Below are positions 37,379 through 46,144 of a stretch of DNA of 64,000 bases, piece by piece. A program made the position numbers and the translations under genes. The DNA is from Muribaculaceae bacterium (GTDB taxonomy: Bacteria > Bacteroidota > Bacteroidia > Bacteroidales > Muribaculaceae). The DNA is taken from NCBI GenBank assembly GCA_017555085.1, contig JAFZHD010000046.1, positions 30,362 to 94,361 on the forward strand, read 5' to 3'. Position 1 is the first letter of the stretch. Every line of letters starts with the position of its first letter. The notes beneath the pieces are model-generated. The model was not told the DNA's origin and made no database searches. It worked only from the letters and a program-made list of their open reading frames with translations.

Positions 37379-38536
37379 ATGGCAGAAGTTGTAAAAAAAC
37401 AAAGTCAGCGAATGCTCGCTCTTGACATCCTTCGCGGTATCACTATCGCGGGCATGATTCTTGTGAACAATCCTGGCTCATGGAGCAATATGTATGCTCC
37501 GTTGGGACATGCTCCTTGGCATGGCTTGACTCCCACCGACTTGATTTTCCCCTTCTTTATGTTCATCATGGGAATTTCAACATTTATTTCATTGCGTAAA
37601 TTTGAATTCAAACTTTCTTGGCCCTTGTTTGTCAAGATTATTCGCCGCACAGTTGTAATCTTTGCAATCGGCTTGGCTATTGCATGGTTTAGCAAGTTGT
37701 GTTATGGCTTGGCAGGCGGCAAGTCGTTGGCTGAAGCGGCCAACTCGTTCAGCACGTTGCGCATTCTTGGTGTAATGCCACGCTTGGCATTGTGCTATGG
37801 CTTTGCATCGTTGATAGTATTAGTGTTGCGTTGCCGCCACATTTTGTGGGTAATCGCAACCTTGCTCATCGGCTATGGCGTGTTGTTGCTATGCTGCAAC
37901 GGTCTAGTGTTCTCAGAAGACAACATCGTGTCAATCATTGACCGCGCAGTTCTTGGCGTTGACCACATGTATAAAGACACAGTTGACGGTGTAAAACTTG
38001 CCCTCGACCCCGAAGGCTTGTTGAGCACAATTCCCTCTATTGCACATGTTCTCATCGGTTTCTGGGCCGGTATGAAAATGATGGAAGTGAAAGATATCAA
38101 TATGCGCGTTAACCGCTTGTTTATCATCGGTGCGATTTTGATGTTTATTGGTTTCTTGTTTGACTATGCAATTCCCATCAACAAAAAATTGTGGACACCC
38201 ACATTTGCAGTCGTAACTTGCGGTTTGGCATCAACAATGTTGGCCCTTTTGATTTGGATTATCGACATCAAAGGTTACAAAAAATGGTGTCGCTTCTTCG
38301 AAGCATTTGGCGTAAACCCCTTGTTTATGTATGTGCTTGGTGGCGTATTGGGCATCCTTTTTGCAACAATCAAGTTTGGCGGCACATCTATCAAGATGTT
38401 TATTTATAACGATTTCTTGGTATCGGTTGTGGGCGATGCTACATTGGCATCATGCCTCTATGCAATCATCTTTATCGCCATCAACTGGTGTATCGGTTAT
38501 GTACTTTATAAAAACAAAATATACATTAAGATTTAG
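37379..38536 (+). CDS. murT: DUF5009 (HGSNAT-like) membrane protein, probable MurNAc transporter
   Basis: This 385-residue polytopic membrane protein has about ten helices and the family N-terminus MLALDILRGITIAGMILVNN followed by PTDLIFPFFMFIMGIS, as in COG4299/DUF5009 proteins related to heparan-alpha-glucosaminide N-acetyltransferase. In Tannerella forsythia a membrane protein in this position, next to murK and murQ, was reported as the inner-membrane MurNAc transporter MurT. The order DUF5009-kinase-etherase here is the same (2 bp to the kinase gene), so MurNAc uptake is the leading reading. Acetyltransfer across the membrane is the alternative. The symbol follows Tannerella usage and is unrelated to staphylococcal MurT. 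Confidence 0.65.
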   Translation: MAEVVKKQSQRMLALDILRGITIAGMILVNNPGSWSNMYAPLGHAPWHGLTPTDLIFPFFMFIMGISTFISLRKFEFKLSWPLFVKIIRRTVVIFAIGLAIAWFSKLCYGLAGGKSLAEAANSFSTLRILGVMPRLALCYGFASLIVLVLRCRHILWVIATLLIGYGVLLLCCNGLVFSEDNIVSIIDRAVLGVDHMYKDTVDGVKLALDPEGLLSTIPSIAHVLIGFWAGMKMMEVKDINMRVNRLFIIGAILMFIGFLFDYAIPINKKLWTPTFAVVTCGLASTMLALLIWIIDIKGYKKWCRFFEAFGVNPLFMYVLGGVLGILFATIKFGGTSIKMFIYNDFLVSVVGDATLASCLYAIIFIAINWCIGYVLYKNKIYIKI

Positions 38537-38538
38537 AT

Positions 38539-39375
38539 ATGAAATTAATTGCAGATTGTGGCAGCACTAAAATTCAATGGTGTGCTGTTGAAAACGGAAA
38601 TGTGGTAAAAGAATTTTTTACCCCCGGTATGAATGCGGTGATGCTCACCGAAGAAGAAATGACAGCCCGTTTGGCTGCCGAGTTGAAACCCGAAGTTGAA
38701 GGTATGGCATTTGAAAGCATCTATTTCTATGGTGCTGGCTGTATCAACGACGATGTTTGTGGTAATGTTCGTCGCGCTATCGCTGCAAATGCTTCGGCTC
38801 CCGTTATCGAAGTTTACACCGACCTTCTCGCTGCTGCTCGTGCACTCTTTGGCAACGAAGCAGGTATCGCTTGTATCCTCGGTACTGGTTCAAACTCTTG
38901 CTACTACGACGGCGAAAAAATCGTTGACAATGTATCGCCCCTCGGTTATATCCTCGGTGACGAAGGTAGTGGTGCCGTTCTCGGTAAATTGCTCGTTGGT
39001 GATGTGTTGAAAAAACAACTTCCCGAACACCTTTGCGAAAAATTCCTCGCTCAATATGACCTCGACCGCATGAAAATCATCCAAAAGGTATATCGTGAGC
39101 ACCCCGCAAACCGCTTCCTCGCATCGGTAACTCGCTTCCTCATTGAAAATATCGAAGAACCCGCTGTTCACCGTCTCGTATTGAACGCATTTAAGGCATT
39201 CTTTGTTCGCAACATCGCTAACTATGACAACTACAAAGAATATAGCATCAACTTTGTAGGTTCAATTGCATACTACTATCGCGATGTATTGGAAGAAGCA
39301 GCGGCAGCTGTTGACTGTAAAATCGGCAAAATTCTTGCTGCTCCCATGGAAGGTCTCATCGCTTACCACTCATAA
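38539..39375 (+). CDS. murK: N-acetylmuramic acid/N-acetylglucosamine kinase, BadF/BadG type
   Basis: This 278-residue ASKHA-fold kinase phosphorylates an amino sugar at position 6 with ATP. Phosphate motif 1 is LIADCGSTKIQW (residues 3-14), the phosphate-2 region is CILGTGSNSCYYDG and the adenosine-type motif is YILGDEGSGAVLG. The family includes GlcNAc kinases and MurK. Because it lies 2 bp after the MurT-like gene and 31 bp before murQ, which needs MurNAc-6-phosphate, MurNAc kinase activity is inferred. No helix-turn-helix domain is fused to it. Confidence 0.82.
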   Translation: MKLIADCGSTKIQWCAVENGNVVKEFFTPGMNAVMLTEEEMTARLAAELKPEVEGMAFESIYFYGAGCINDDVCGNVRRAIAANASAPVIEVYTDLLAAARALFGNEAGIACILGTGSNSCYYDGEKIVDNVSPLGYILGDEGSGAVLGKLLVGDVLKKQLPEHLCEKFLAQYDLDRMKIIQKVYREHPANRFLASVTRFLIENIEEPAVHRLVLNAFKAFFVRNIANYDNYKEYSINFVGSIAYYYRDVLEEAAAAVDCKIGKILAAPMEGLIAYHS

Positions 39376-39406
39376 TTGAAACATTAATCATTAAAATAAA
39401 ACTACA

Positions 39407-40228
39407 ATGGCTTTTGTAAAAATCAGTGAACAGTCATCACTCTATAACGACTTGGAAAAGAAGTCGGTATTGGAAATCTTGACTGACATCAACAACGAAG
39501 ACAAAAAAGTTGCTCTCGCTGTTGAAAAAGCAATTCCTGCTATCGAGAAACTCGTTACTGAAATCGTTAAGCGTATGAAAAAAGGTGGCCGCATCTTCTA
39601 CATGGGTGCTGGTACATCAGGCCGTCTCGGTGTGCTTGACGCATCAGAAATTCCTCCCACATACGGTATGGACCCCTCATTCGTAATCGGTCTCATCGCA
39701 GGTGGTGACACAGCATTGCGCAACCCCGTTGAAAATGCCGAAGACGACACAGTTCAAGGTTGGAAAGACCTCCAAGCATTTGATATCAACGACAAAGACA
39801 CTGTTATCGGTATTGCAGCATCAGGAACAACTCCCTATGTAATCGGCGCTCTCAACACTTGCCGCGAAAACGGTATCTTGACTGCTGCTATCACATCTAA
39901 CCCCGATGCTCCCATTTCACAAGCAGCTGACATCGCAATCGAAATGGTTGTTGGTCCCGAATATGTAACAGGTAGTTCACGCATGAAATCTGGTACAGGT
40001 CAAAAAATGATTTGTAACATGATTACTACATCAGTTATGATTCAAATGGGTCGCGTAAAAGGCAACAAGATGGTTAACATGCAGTTGTCAAACGCTAAAC
40101 TCGTTGACCGCGGTACTCGCATGGTGATTGAAGAACTCGGTCTTCCCTACGAAGAAGCAAAACGCCTCCTTCTCCTCCACGGCGAAGTGAAACGCGCTTG
40201 CGACGCTTACCGTGCCGAAAACGCTTAA
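39407..40228 (+). CDS. murQ: N-acetylmuramic acid 6-phosphate etherase
   Basis: MurQ cleaves MurNAc-6-phosphate into GlcNAc-6-phosphate and D-lactate. The 273-residue SIS-domain protein has FYMGAGTSGRLGVLDASEIPP (split here by residue positions 65-84), with the catalytic-type E81, and a second conserved acid, E112, in VENAEDD; the 31-residue spacing equals that of E83 and E114 in E. coli MurQ. The phosphosugar loops ASGTTPYVIG and TSNPDAPIS are present, and the family segment GPEYVTGSSRMKSGTGQKM is intact. The length is slightly below the 290-300 residues of proteobacterial MurQ. It is the last gene of the operon and is followed by a perfect hairpin terminator. Confidence 0.95.
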   Translation: MAFVKISEQSSLYNDLEKKSVLEILTDINNEDKKVALAVEKAIPAIEKLVTEIVKRMKKGGRIFYMGAGTSGRLGVLDASEIPPTYGMDPSFVIGLIAGGDTALRNPVENAEDDTVQGWKDLQAFDINDKDTVIGIAASGTTPYVIGALNTCRENGILTAAITSNPDAPISQAADIAIEMVVGPEYVTGSSRMKSGTGQKMICNMITTSVMIQMGRVKGNKMVNMQLSNAKLVDRGTRMVIEELGLPYEEAKRLLLLHGEVKRACDAYRAENA

Positions 40229-40250
40229 TCAGTTTATTTGATTAGATAAA

Positions 40251-40293
40251 ACAAGGCGATGCATCAACAGATGCATCGCCTTGTGCTTTTTTG
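40251..40293 (+). terminator. Strong rho-independent terminator after murQ
   Basis: A perfect 15-bp stem (ACAAGGCGATGCATC / GATGCATCGCCTTGT) with the loop AACA, then GC and six T. It ends the salvage operon 22 bp after murQ. Confidence 0.93.
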
Positions 40294-40437
40294 TTGCTGA
40301 TGTTTTCACAGCACAGCTGGTGTCGTCACAGCAGGTATATGCCGAGATTTGCCGTTATCCCCACATATTTACCCGCGAAGGAGGACTGTTTTATCTCATA
40401 ATGTGATGTATGTGCTAATAATTTGATGGTAATGTGC

Positions 40438-40467
40438 TTGGTGGTCGGCAAATAATTTGTAAATTTG
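40438..40467 (+). promoter_or_regulatory. Bacteroidetes-type promoter for serB
   Basis: TTG at 40438-40440 and TAAATTTG at 40460-40467 are separated by 19 bp. The serB start at 40490 lies 22 bp after the -7 box, giving a short leader. Confidence 0.7.
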
Positions 40468-40489
40468 CTTATTCAAAAAATATGCAATT

Positions 40490-41716
40490 ATGAAAACCGA
40501 TAAAGAATTGGAACTGATATTGGTAAGTATCTCGGGCAATGACCATCCGGGTGTAACATCGGCTTTGACTGCGATATTGGCGCGTTACAATGCCGGTATA
40601 CTTGATATTGGTCAGTCAAATATCCACCACACATTGTCGTTGGGTATCTTGTTCCGCACCGAAAGCAGTGTGTCGGGCGATATTATGAAGGAATTGCTTT
40701 TCAAGGCATCGGAACTTGATGTGCAGATTCGTTTTACGCCTGTGTCGGTCGAACAATACAACGATTGGGTAGGCCGCCAGGGTAAGAGCCGTTGGATTAT
40801 CACTATTCTCGGCCGTCGTCTCACAGCGCGCCACATTGCGCTTGTTACCGATGTTGTTACCGACCAAAATCTGAATATTGATAGCATTCGCCGTTTGACA
40901 GGTCGTATGCCTTTGGCCGAAACCGAGGACCCGCTGTCAAAATCGTGTGTGGAATTGTCGGTTCGCGGAACTCCGCGCGACAAAGCCGAGATGCAGTCGC
41001 GATTTATGCAAATGGCCAGCGACGAAGAGTTTGATGTATCGTTGCAAGAAGATACGATGTATCGCCGTTGTCGCCGCTTGATATGCTTTGATATGGACTC
41101 TACGCTCATCGAGACCGAGGTTATCGACGAGTTGGCTATCCGAGCCGGAGTGGGCGATGAGGTTAAGGCTATCACTGAAAGTGCGATGCGTGGCGAGATT
41201 GATTTCTGCGAAAGTTTCCGCCGCCGTGTGGCTATGCTCAAAGGCCTTGATGAGAGCGTGATGAAAGATATTGCCGAAAATCTGCCCATTACCGAAGGCC
41301 TTGACCGATTGATGCAAGTGTTGCGCCGCACAGGTTACAAAACAGCTATTCTTTCGGGTGGTTTCACTTATTTTGGTAACTACTTGAAACAACGCTTTGG
41401 CTTTGACTATGTGTATGCCAACGAACTTGAAATCGTTGACGGCAAATTGACAGGTAATTTTGTGGGCGACATTGTTGACGGCAAGCGTAAAGCCGAGTTA
41501 TTGCGCCTTATTGCACAGGTCGAAAATGTGAATATCGCACAAACTATTGCAGTTGGTGACGGTGCAAACGATTTGCCGATGCTTGCCACAGCCGGTTTGG
41601 GTATTGCATTCCATGCCAAGCCCAAAGTGAAGGAAACAGCCGAACAAAGTCTGTCGACCATCGGCCTTGACGGTATCCTTTATTTCCTCGGATTTAAGGA
41701 CTTGTTTATTGAATAA
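40490..41716 (+). CDS. serB: Phosphoserine phosphatase with N-terminal ACT domains
   Basis: SerB removes phosphate from O-phosphoserine, the last step of serine synthesis. The 408-residue protein has an ACT domain at about residues 8-85 (ILVSISGNDHPGVTSALTAI), a second ACT-like segment at about 102-178, and a HAD phosphatase domain with D201-x-D203 in CFDMDSTLIETEVIDELA, ILSGGFTYF and AVGDGANDLPMLATAGLG. Two-ACT SerB proteins are known from Bacteroidetes and actinobacteria, and the ACT domains probably bind an amino acid effector. It is monocistronic, with its own promoter and terminator. Confidence 0.94.
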   Translation: MKTDKELELILVSISGNDHPGVTSALTAILARYNAGILDIGQSNIHHTLSLGILFRTESSVSGDIMKELLFKASELDVQIRFTPVSVEQYNDWVGRQGKSRWIITILGRRLTARHIALVTDVVTDQNLNIDSIRRLTGRMPLAETEDPLSKSCVELSVRGTPRDKAEMQSRFMQMASDEEFDVSLQEDTMYRRCRRLICFDMDSTLIETEVIDELAIRAGVGDEVKAITESAMRGEIDFCESFRRRVAMLKGLDESVMKDIAENLPITEGLDRLMQVLRRTGYKTAILSGGFTYFGNYLKQRFGFDYVYANELEIVDGKLTGNFVGDIVDGKRKAELLRLIAQVENVNIAQTIAVGDGANDLPMLATAGLGIAFHAKPKVKETAEQSLSTIGLDGILYFLGFKDLFIE

Positions 41717-41743
41717 GTTTTTATAAAAATATCTCTAAAAAGA

Positions 41744-41780
41744 GGCGTTTGTCTGACAAAAACGGGCAAACGCTTTTTTT
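41744..41780 (+). terminator. Rho-independent terminator after serB
   Basis: GCGTTTGTC and GGCAAACGC form a 9-bp stem with one G-U pair around an 11-base loop, followed by seven T. Confidence 0.85.
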
Positions 41781-41838
41781 AATGCGAGTTTTTATGTTAA
41801 AAAGCTGTGCAAATGCAATCAAATTGGTTGATTTTTAG

Positions 41839-41846
41839 TAAATTTG
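41839..41846 (+). promoter_or_regulatory. Probable -7 promoter element before the giant surface protein gene
   Basis: TAAATTTG matches TAnnTTTG. It lies about 104 bp upstream of the ATG at 41951, implying a leader of about 95 bases that is A-rich near its end. No TTG was found at the expected -33 spacing. Confidence 0.5.
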
Positions 41847-41950
41847 TAGGCTTAAATTCGGCTGACTTTGCTATGCAGAGCGCCGAAAAAGGCAAACAAG
41901 TGAGAAAATAAACAAATAATAACTAAACAATAACTTAATCATTTTTTCGC

Positions 41951-44900
41951 ATGAAGAAATTTTATCAGAAATTGGCCATGTTGTTCGTGTCGCTTTTGGT
42001 GGCAGGAACTGCATTTGCAGCCAATCCTGTGGCATTCGAAATTTATGAAAGTTTTGACGATGCTACACATTACACCGCAGGAGCAAATATCCCTGACGGA
42101 TGGAAGTCAGAGGGTAATTATCCCTTTACTCGCAACACAGGCAACTATTTTGGCGTAAAGGCAAAATCGGGCGAATATGTGTTTGGAGCACCTGCGTCTT
42201 ATGACTACGGTCGTAACGAGATTTTCTATACTCCCATGATGAAACTTGCTGCCGGCAAGCCTTGCACCATCATGTTCTCGGTTTATGCTGTCGGTGGCAC
42301 ACCTGCAAATGTGCGTAACAACGGCTTTACTGTAACAGCCGGTAATGCACAAACTCAAGATGCTCAAACTATCGCAGTAGGCACTGTTGCAAATGCTGCC
42401 TATACATCTTGGACCGACTTTGCGTTCTCATTCAAACCCGAAGCCGATGGTGAGTATTGCTTTGCTCTTAAACTCAACTGTGATATTGCATCATCGGGTA
42501 ATGTTGCTCTCGACGAGTTTACAATCACAGGTTACTCTCCCGCAGAGTCGCCCGAAAATCAAACTCCCGAAGTGACTGTAACTCCTGCGAATGCACAGTT
42601 GGCAACAGTGTTTGTTGGCGAAACATACAAGACAAAAGTAAATGTAAAAGCTGCAAACCTCGTTTCTGATATCACAGTAGGCAACCTTTCTACAAGCGAA
42701 ATCACACCCAGTGTGACTACAATCGCCAAGGCTGATGCTATGTCGGCTAACGGTTATGACCTCGAATTGACAGTGACTCCCGCAAGCGCAACAAGCAATG
42801 GCGGAACATTTACTCTTACAACCGACAATCTTGATGCAGTAACATGCCAAGTGGCTTGGACTGCTGTTCAACCCACCGAAGTTGCTACTTTGGCTGCACT
42901 CAAAGCGGCAAGCACCGACGGTACATACAAATTCACAGGCGAAGCAGTTGTAACTTTTGTTGACGCATCAAATCATATCGTTTACATGCAAGATGCAAAC
43001 GACGGTGTTCGCATGTTGGTTGACAATCTTGGCACTCTTAAAGCAGGTGATGTTGTAAGCGCTCAATATGTTGGCGTGCAAAACCTCGCTGACGGTTTGA
43101 CTGCTATCGCGTTGACCGAATCGTTGAATGTAACAGCATCAGACCGCGCAGTTGCTGCACAAGAAGTGACTTTGGCTACTCTTGCTGCTAATGCTGCTGA
43201 TTATGCAAACGAACTCGTTGTTGTGAAAAATGTTCGCATCACTGACTTGACCGAACCTTTGTTCTCAACTGCACTCGTTGCTATCAACGACGGTGCCGAA
43301 GGTCAACTCGCACCTTTTGCATCAACCGACCTCATCGGTTCAAACAAAACTTCAAGCATGTTCAACCTCACAGGCCTTGCTGTTGGCAACGCTGCTGCTG
43401 TGGTTGCTCCTCGTGCTATTGCCGATATTCAAGTGCTCACTGCCCAACTTATGGTATCGCCCTTGTCGGCACAAGTAGCAAACGCTTTTGTTGGCGAAAC
43501 TTACACAACAACTATCAAAGTTTATGGCTCAAACCTCTTGGGCGATGTTGTTGTTAAAAACATCTCAACCGAACAACTCACAACATCGGTTGACACAATT
43601 CCTATGGCAGATGCAATGTCAGAAGCAGGTTATGCTCTCGATGTTGTTCTCACTCCTGCCGACCTCATTACAACTGCTGCAACTTTTGAACTCGCATCAG
43701 AAGGAGCCGAGTCGGTTGTATTCCAAATCACTTGGGCTGCAAGCGAACCCAACGCAATCGAATCGTTGGCCGCTTTCAAAACTGCCGAAGCAGGCGTTGC
43801 TTACAAATATGTTGGCGAAGCGCTCGTAACTTATGTTGATGCTAAAAACGGCCTCGTTTACATGCAAGACAACACAGCCGGCGTTCGCGTGTCTGTCGCT
43901 AATGTGGCTGGAGTGAAAGAAGGCGACAAAGTATCGGGATACTACGCAAATGCTCAAAACGGCGAAAACGGCTTGACTGTTGTTGCTCTTGACGAAGCAT
44001 TGACTGTTGTTTCAAGCGACAATGTTGTAACTCCCAAACAAGTAACACTCAAAAAACTCGCTGCAAATGCTGCTGCTTATGCAAATATGTTAGTGCGCGT
44101 GCGTGAGGTTTCAATGACAGGTGCTTCTTTCGTAGCCGAAGGTAACGCTATTAACGACGGTGCCGAAGGTTTGGTATTGCCTTTTGAAGCATCATCACTT
44201 GTTGGTACTTATGCTCTTGAAACATTCAACCTCATCGGTATCGCATTGAGCGAAACTGCTGCTGTGGTTGCTCCCCGTTCGGAATATGATGTTGAAGAAA
44301 TTTGGCTTGAACCTAGCCCCGAAAATTACAGCTCGGCTTATGAGTTGCCCTATTTCAACACATTCGACAACTTGGATAACGACTATGACGGCACAAATGT
44401 AGTGCCCATGGGCTGGAAATCAGTTGGTAGCACACCCTTCATCACTGCATCAATCAATGGTGTGAAGGCTGTTACAGGTACATATTATATCGTAGGTGTT
44501 GAGTCGGAAGAAAACGAACGTGACGACCGCCTTTACACTCCCATGTTCCGCATGACTGCCGGCGTTGAATATGTAGTTTCTTACTACCTCTACATGCCCG
44601 GTAACTCTGGTGGTGGTGTGTTGCGCGACACTGACTTGCGTGTGACTGTCGGTTCAGAACAAGATATCGACTTCCAACCCATCACAGTGCAGTTGATCGA
44701 AGACCAATCGATCTTGTCGTTCACAAAACAAGAATTTAAGTTCACTCCTGAGTACACAGGTGCATATTGCTTTGCATTCTCGCTCTCAACCGATGTTAAC
44801 TATTGCGGCCATGTGGCAATCGATGACTTCAACATCACTGCTCCCGGCTTGGTATCTCACCCCACTGCTAACTTCGGTATCGGCGGTATCTTCGAAATCT

Positions 44901-46063
44901 TTAACAGCGACATGTTGTCTTATCCCAACACTCCTGTCAAGATTAATAACTTGTCATTGAACGCCGAAACTTACAAATGGACTGTAACTTGCCCCGATAA
45001 CACTCAGTTGACTTCAACCGACGAAAATCCCGAGTTTATTTTTGACCAAAACGGTACTTATGAAATCGCTTTGGACGCAACAAACTCTCGTTCAACTCGC
45101 TCAACAAGCAAGTCAATCAATGTTCAATATATTACTGGCAAATATGACAGTGCTATTACAACATGGAACCCCAATCACGACGCAATGTATGAACGCGGTT
45201 TGCTTCCCTCATGGGGCGACTCGTTCATCGAAGACTATAATTATGACTTCGTTGCCGGTTACAACCGTTTCTACTTGAAGATGGCAGAGCGTTTTGAATT
45301 GCCCGACAATCTTGAAGTGAACATCAAGACACTCAACATTTGGCTTGCTCACTACAAAAACCGTGCTTACACATCGGGATATGATAGCGAAAAACCCTTC
45401 TCTATCGTGTTCTATGGTGAAACAGACGGCTGTTTGGACGAAAGCAAAGTGTTTGGTCGTTTGGATTCTTCACTCTACACATTGTTTGGCAACTCAGGTA
45501 TCGGTGGCTCGGCAGGTGAAGCCCGCGATGTTAACTTTGTCAACTACTTGGGCGCACCCATCAAAACAAAAGGTACTTTCTATCTCGCATTTGAATATGC
45601 CGACGATATGACAGTAACTACAACTGACCCCAACCTCGGCCGCTCATACATGGGTATGAACACTATCCTCCACTCTGACGGTGTTGCTACTCTCTATGCT
45701 AAGCCCACAAAAGTTCCCGCTAACTCAACTATCCGTCCCGACGGTAAATGGCACCGCATTGACGAAATTGACCCCAACATGAAGGGTCTTGGTAACTACT
45801 TCATTCTTTGGGTTGATTCAGAAACATCAAGCATCGCACTCAACTCAATGGGCAATGTAGTGTTTGCAGTTCGCCTTGAAGGTTCTAACCTCGTTGTAAG
45901 CGGTACTACCGAAGGCGAAACAGTGGCTGTTTACAACCTCAACGGTCAACTCGTTGCAACAGAGGTGGCACAAGCACAAAGCGCAGTTGTTGATGTTGCA
46001 GGTCTTGCAAACGGTGTATATGTAGCGAAAACTGCTGCCGGTGTTGCAAAATTTGTGAAATAA
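41951..46063 (+). CDS. Giant exported multidomain surface protein with T9SS tail
   Basis: This 1370-residue exported protein (signal peptide to about residue 23) has a cleaved-adhesin/choice-of-anchor-J type domain at about 28-195 (FEIYESFDDATHYTAG...VALDEFTITGYSP). Two tandem copies of a unit of about 300 residues follow (about 205-500 and 505-810), each an Ig-like part (VFVGETYKTKV; AFVGETYTTTI) joined to an OB-fold-like part (IVYMQDANDGVRM; LVYMQDNTAGVRV). A second adhesin-type domain (about 820-975), a PKD-like domain (about 980-1060) and a T9SS-like tail (VVSGTTEGETVAVYNLNGQL) complete it. No catalytic motif is seen. It probably binds carbohydrate, protein or DNA at the cell surface. The next gene encodes an M6 protease. 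Confidence 0.75.
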   Translation: MKKFYQKLAMLFVSLLVAGTAFAANPVAFEIYESFDDATHYTAGANIPDGWKSEGNYPFTRNTGNYFGVKAKSGEYVFGAPASYDYGRNEIFYTPMMKLAAGKPCTIMFSVYAVGGTPANVRNNGFTVTAGNAQTQDAQTIAVGTVANAAYTSWTDFAFSFKPEADGEYCFALKLNCDIASSGNVALDEFTITGYSPAESPENQTPEVTVTPANAQLATVFVGETYKTKVNVKAANLVSDITVGNLSTSEITPSVTTIAKADAMSANGYDLELTVTPASATSNGGTFTLTTDNLDAVTCQVAWTAVQPTEVATLAALKAASTDGTYKFTGEAVVTFVDASNHIVYMQDANDGVRMLVDNLGTLKAGDVVSAQYVGVQNLADGLTAIALTESLNVTASDRAVAAQEVTLATLAANAADYANELVVVKNVRITDLTEPLFSTALVAINDGAEGQLAPFASTDLIGSNKTSSMFNLTGLAVGNAAAVVAPRAIADIQVLTAQLMVSPLSAQVANAFVGETYTTTIKVYGSNLLGDVVVKNISTEQLTTSVDTIPMADAMSEAGYALDVVLTPADLITTAATFELASEGAESVVFQITWAASEPNAIESLAAFKTAEAGVAYKYVGEALVTYVDAKNGLVYMQDNTAGVRVSVANVAGVKEGDKVSGYYANAQNGENGLTVVALDEALTVVSSDNVVTPKQVTLKKLAANAAAYANMLVRVREVSMTGASFVAEGNAINDGAEGLVLPFEASSLVGTYALETFNLIGIALSETAAVVAPRSEYDVEEIWLEPSPENYSSAYELPYFNTFDNLDNDYDGTNVVPMGWKSVGSTPFITASINGVKAVTGTYYIVGVESEENERDDRLYTPMFRMTAGVEYVVSYYLYMPGNSGGGVLRDTDLRVTVGSEQDIDFQPITVQLIEDQSILSFTKQEFKFTPEYTGAYCFAFSLSTDVNYCGHVAIDDFNITAPGLVSHPTANFGIGGIFEIFNSDMLSYPNTPVKINNLSLNAETYKWTVTCPDNTQLTSTDENPEFIFDQNGTYEIALDATNSRSTRSTSKSINVQYITGKYDSAITTWNPNHDAMYERGLLPSWGDSFIEDYNYDFVAGYNRFYLKMAERFELPDNLEVNIKTLNIWLAHYKNRAYTSGYDSEKPFSIVFYGETDGCLDESKVFGRLDSSLYTLFGNSGIGGSAGEARDVNFVNYLGAPIKTKGTFYLAFEYADDMTVTTTDPNLGRSYMGMNTILHSDGVATLYAKPTKVPANSTIRPDGKWHRIDEIDPNMKGLGNYFILWVDSETSSIALNSMGNVVFAVRLEGSNLVVSGTTEGETVAVYNLNGQLVATEVAQAQSAVVDVAGLANGVYVAKTAAGVAKFVK

Positions 46064-46086
46064 ATTTGATTAAAACAATCTGATAT

Positions 46087-46136
46087 GAGGCTCATCGGGT
46101 TTAGGCCAAAAGCCTTCCTGATGAGTCTCTCTTTTT
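46087..46136 (+). terminator. Branched hairpin terminator after the surface protein gene
   Basis: An outer 13-bp stem (GAGGCTCATCGGG / CCTGATGAGTCTC, with two G-U pairs) encloses a second small hairpin (AGGCCAAAAGCCT). TCTTTTT follows. It sits between two co-directional genes and ends 8 bp before the start of the next. Confidence 0.8.
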
Positions 46137-46144
46137 GAAACAAT

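Noticed and set aside
40612..41331. 239-codon open frame on the minus strand
   Set aside because: Antisense to the well-supported serB; the product is Ser/Arg-rich and unlike any known protein.
43440..44300. CRISPR or tandem nucleotide repeat in the surface protein gene
   Set aside because: The repetition is at protein-domain level (units of about 300 residues, diverged in DNA), not short identical repeats with spacers.
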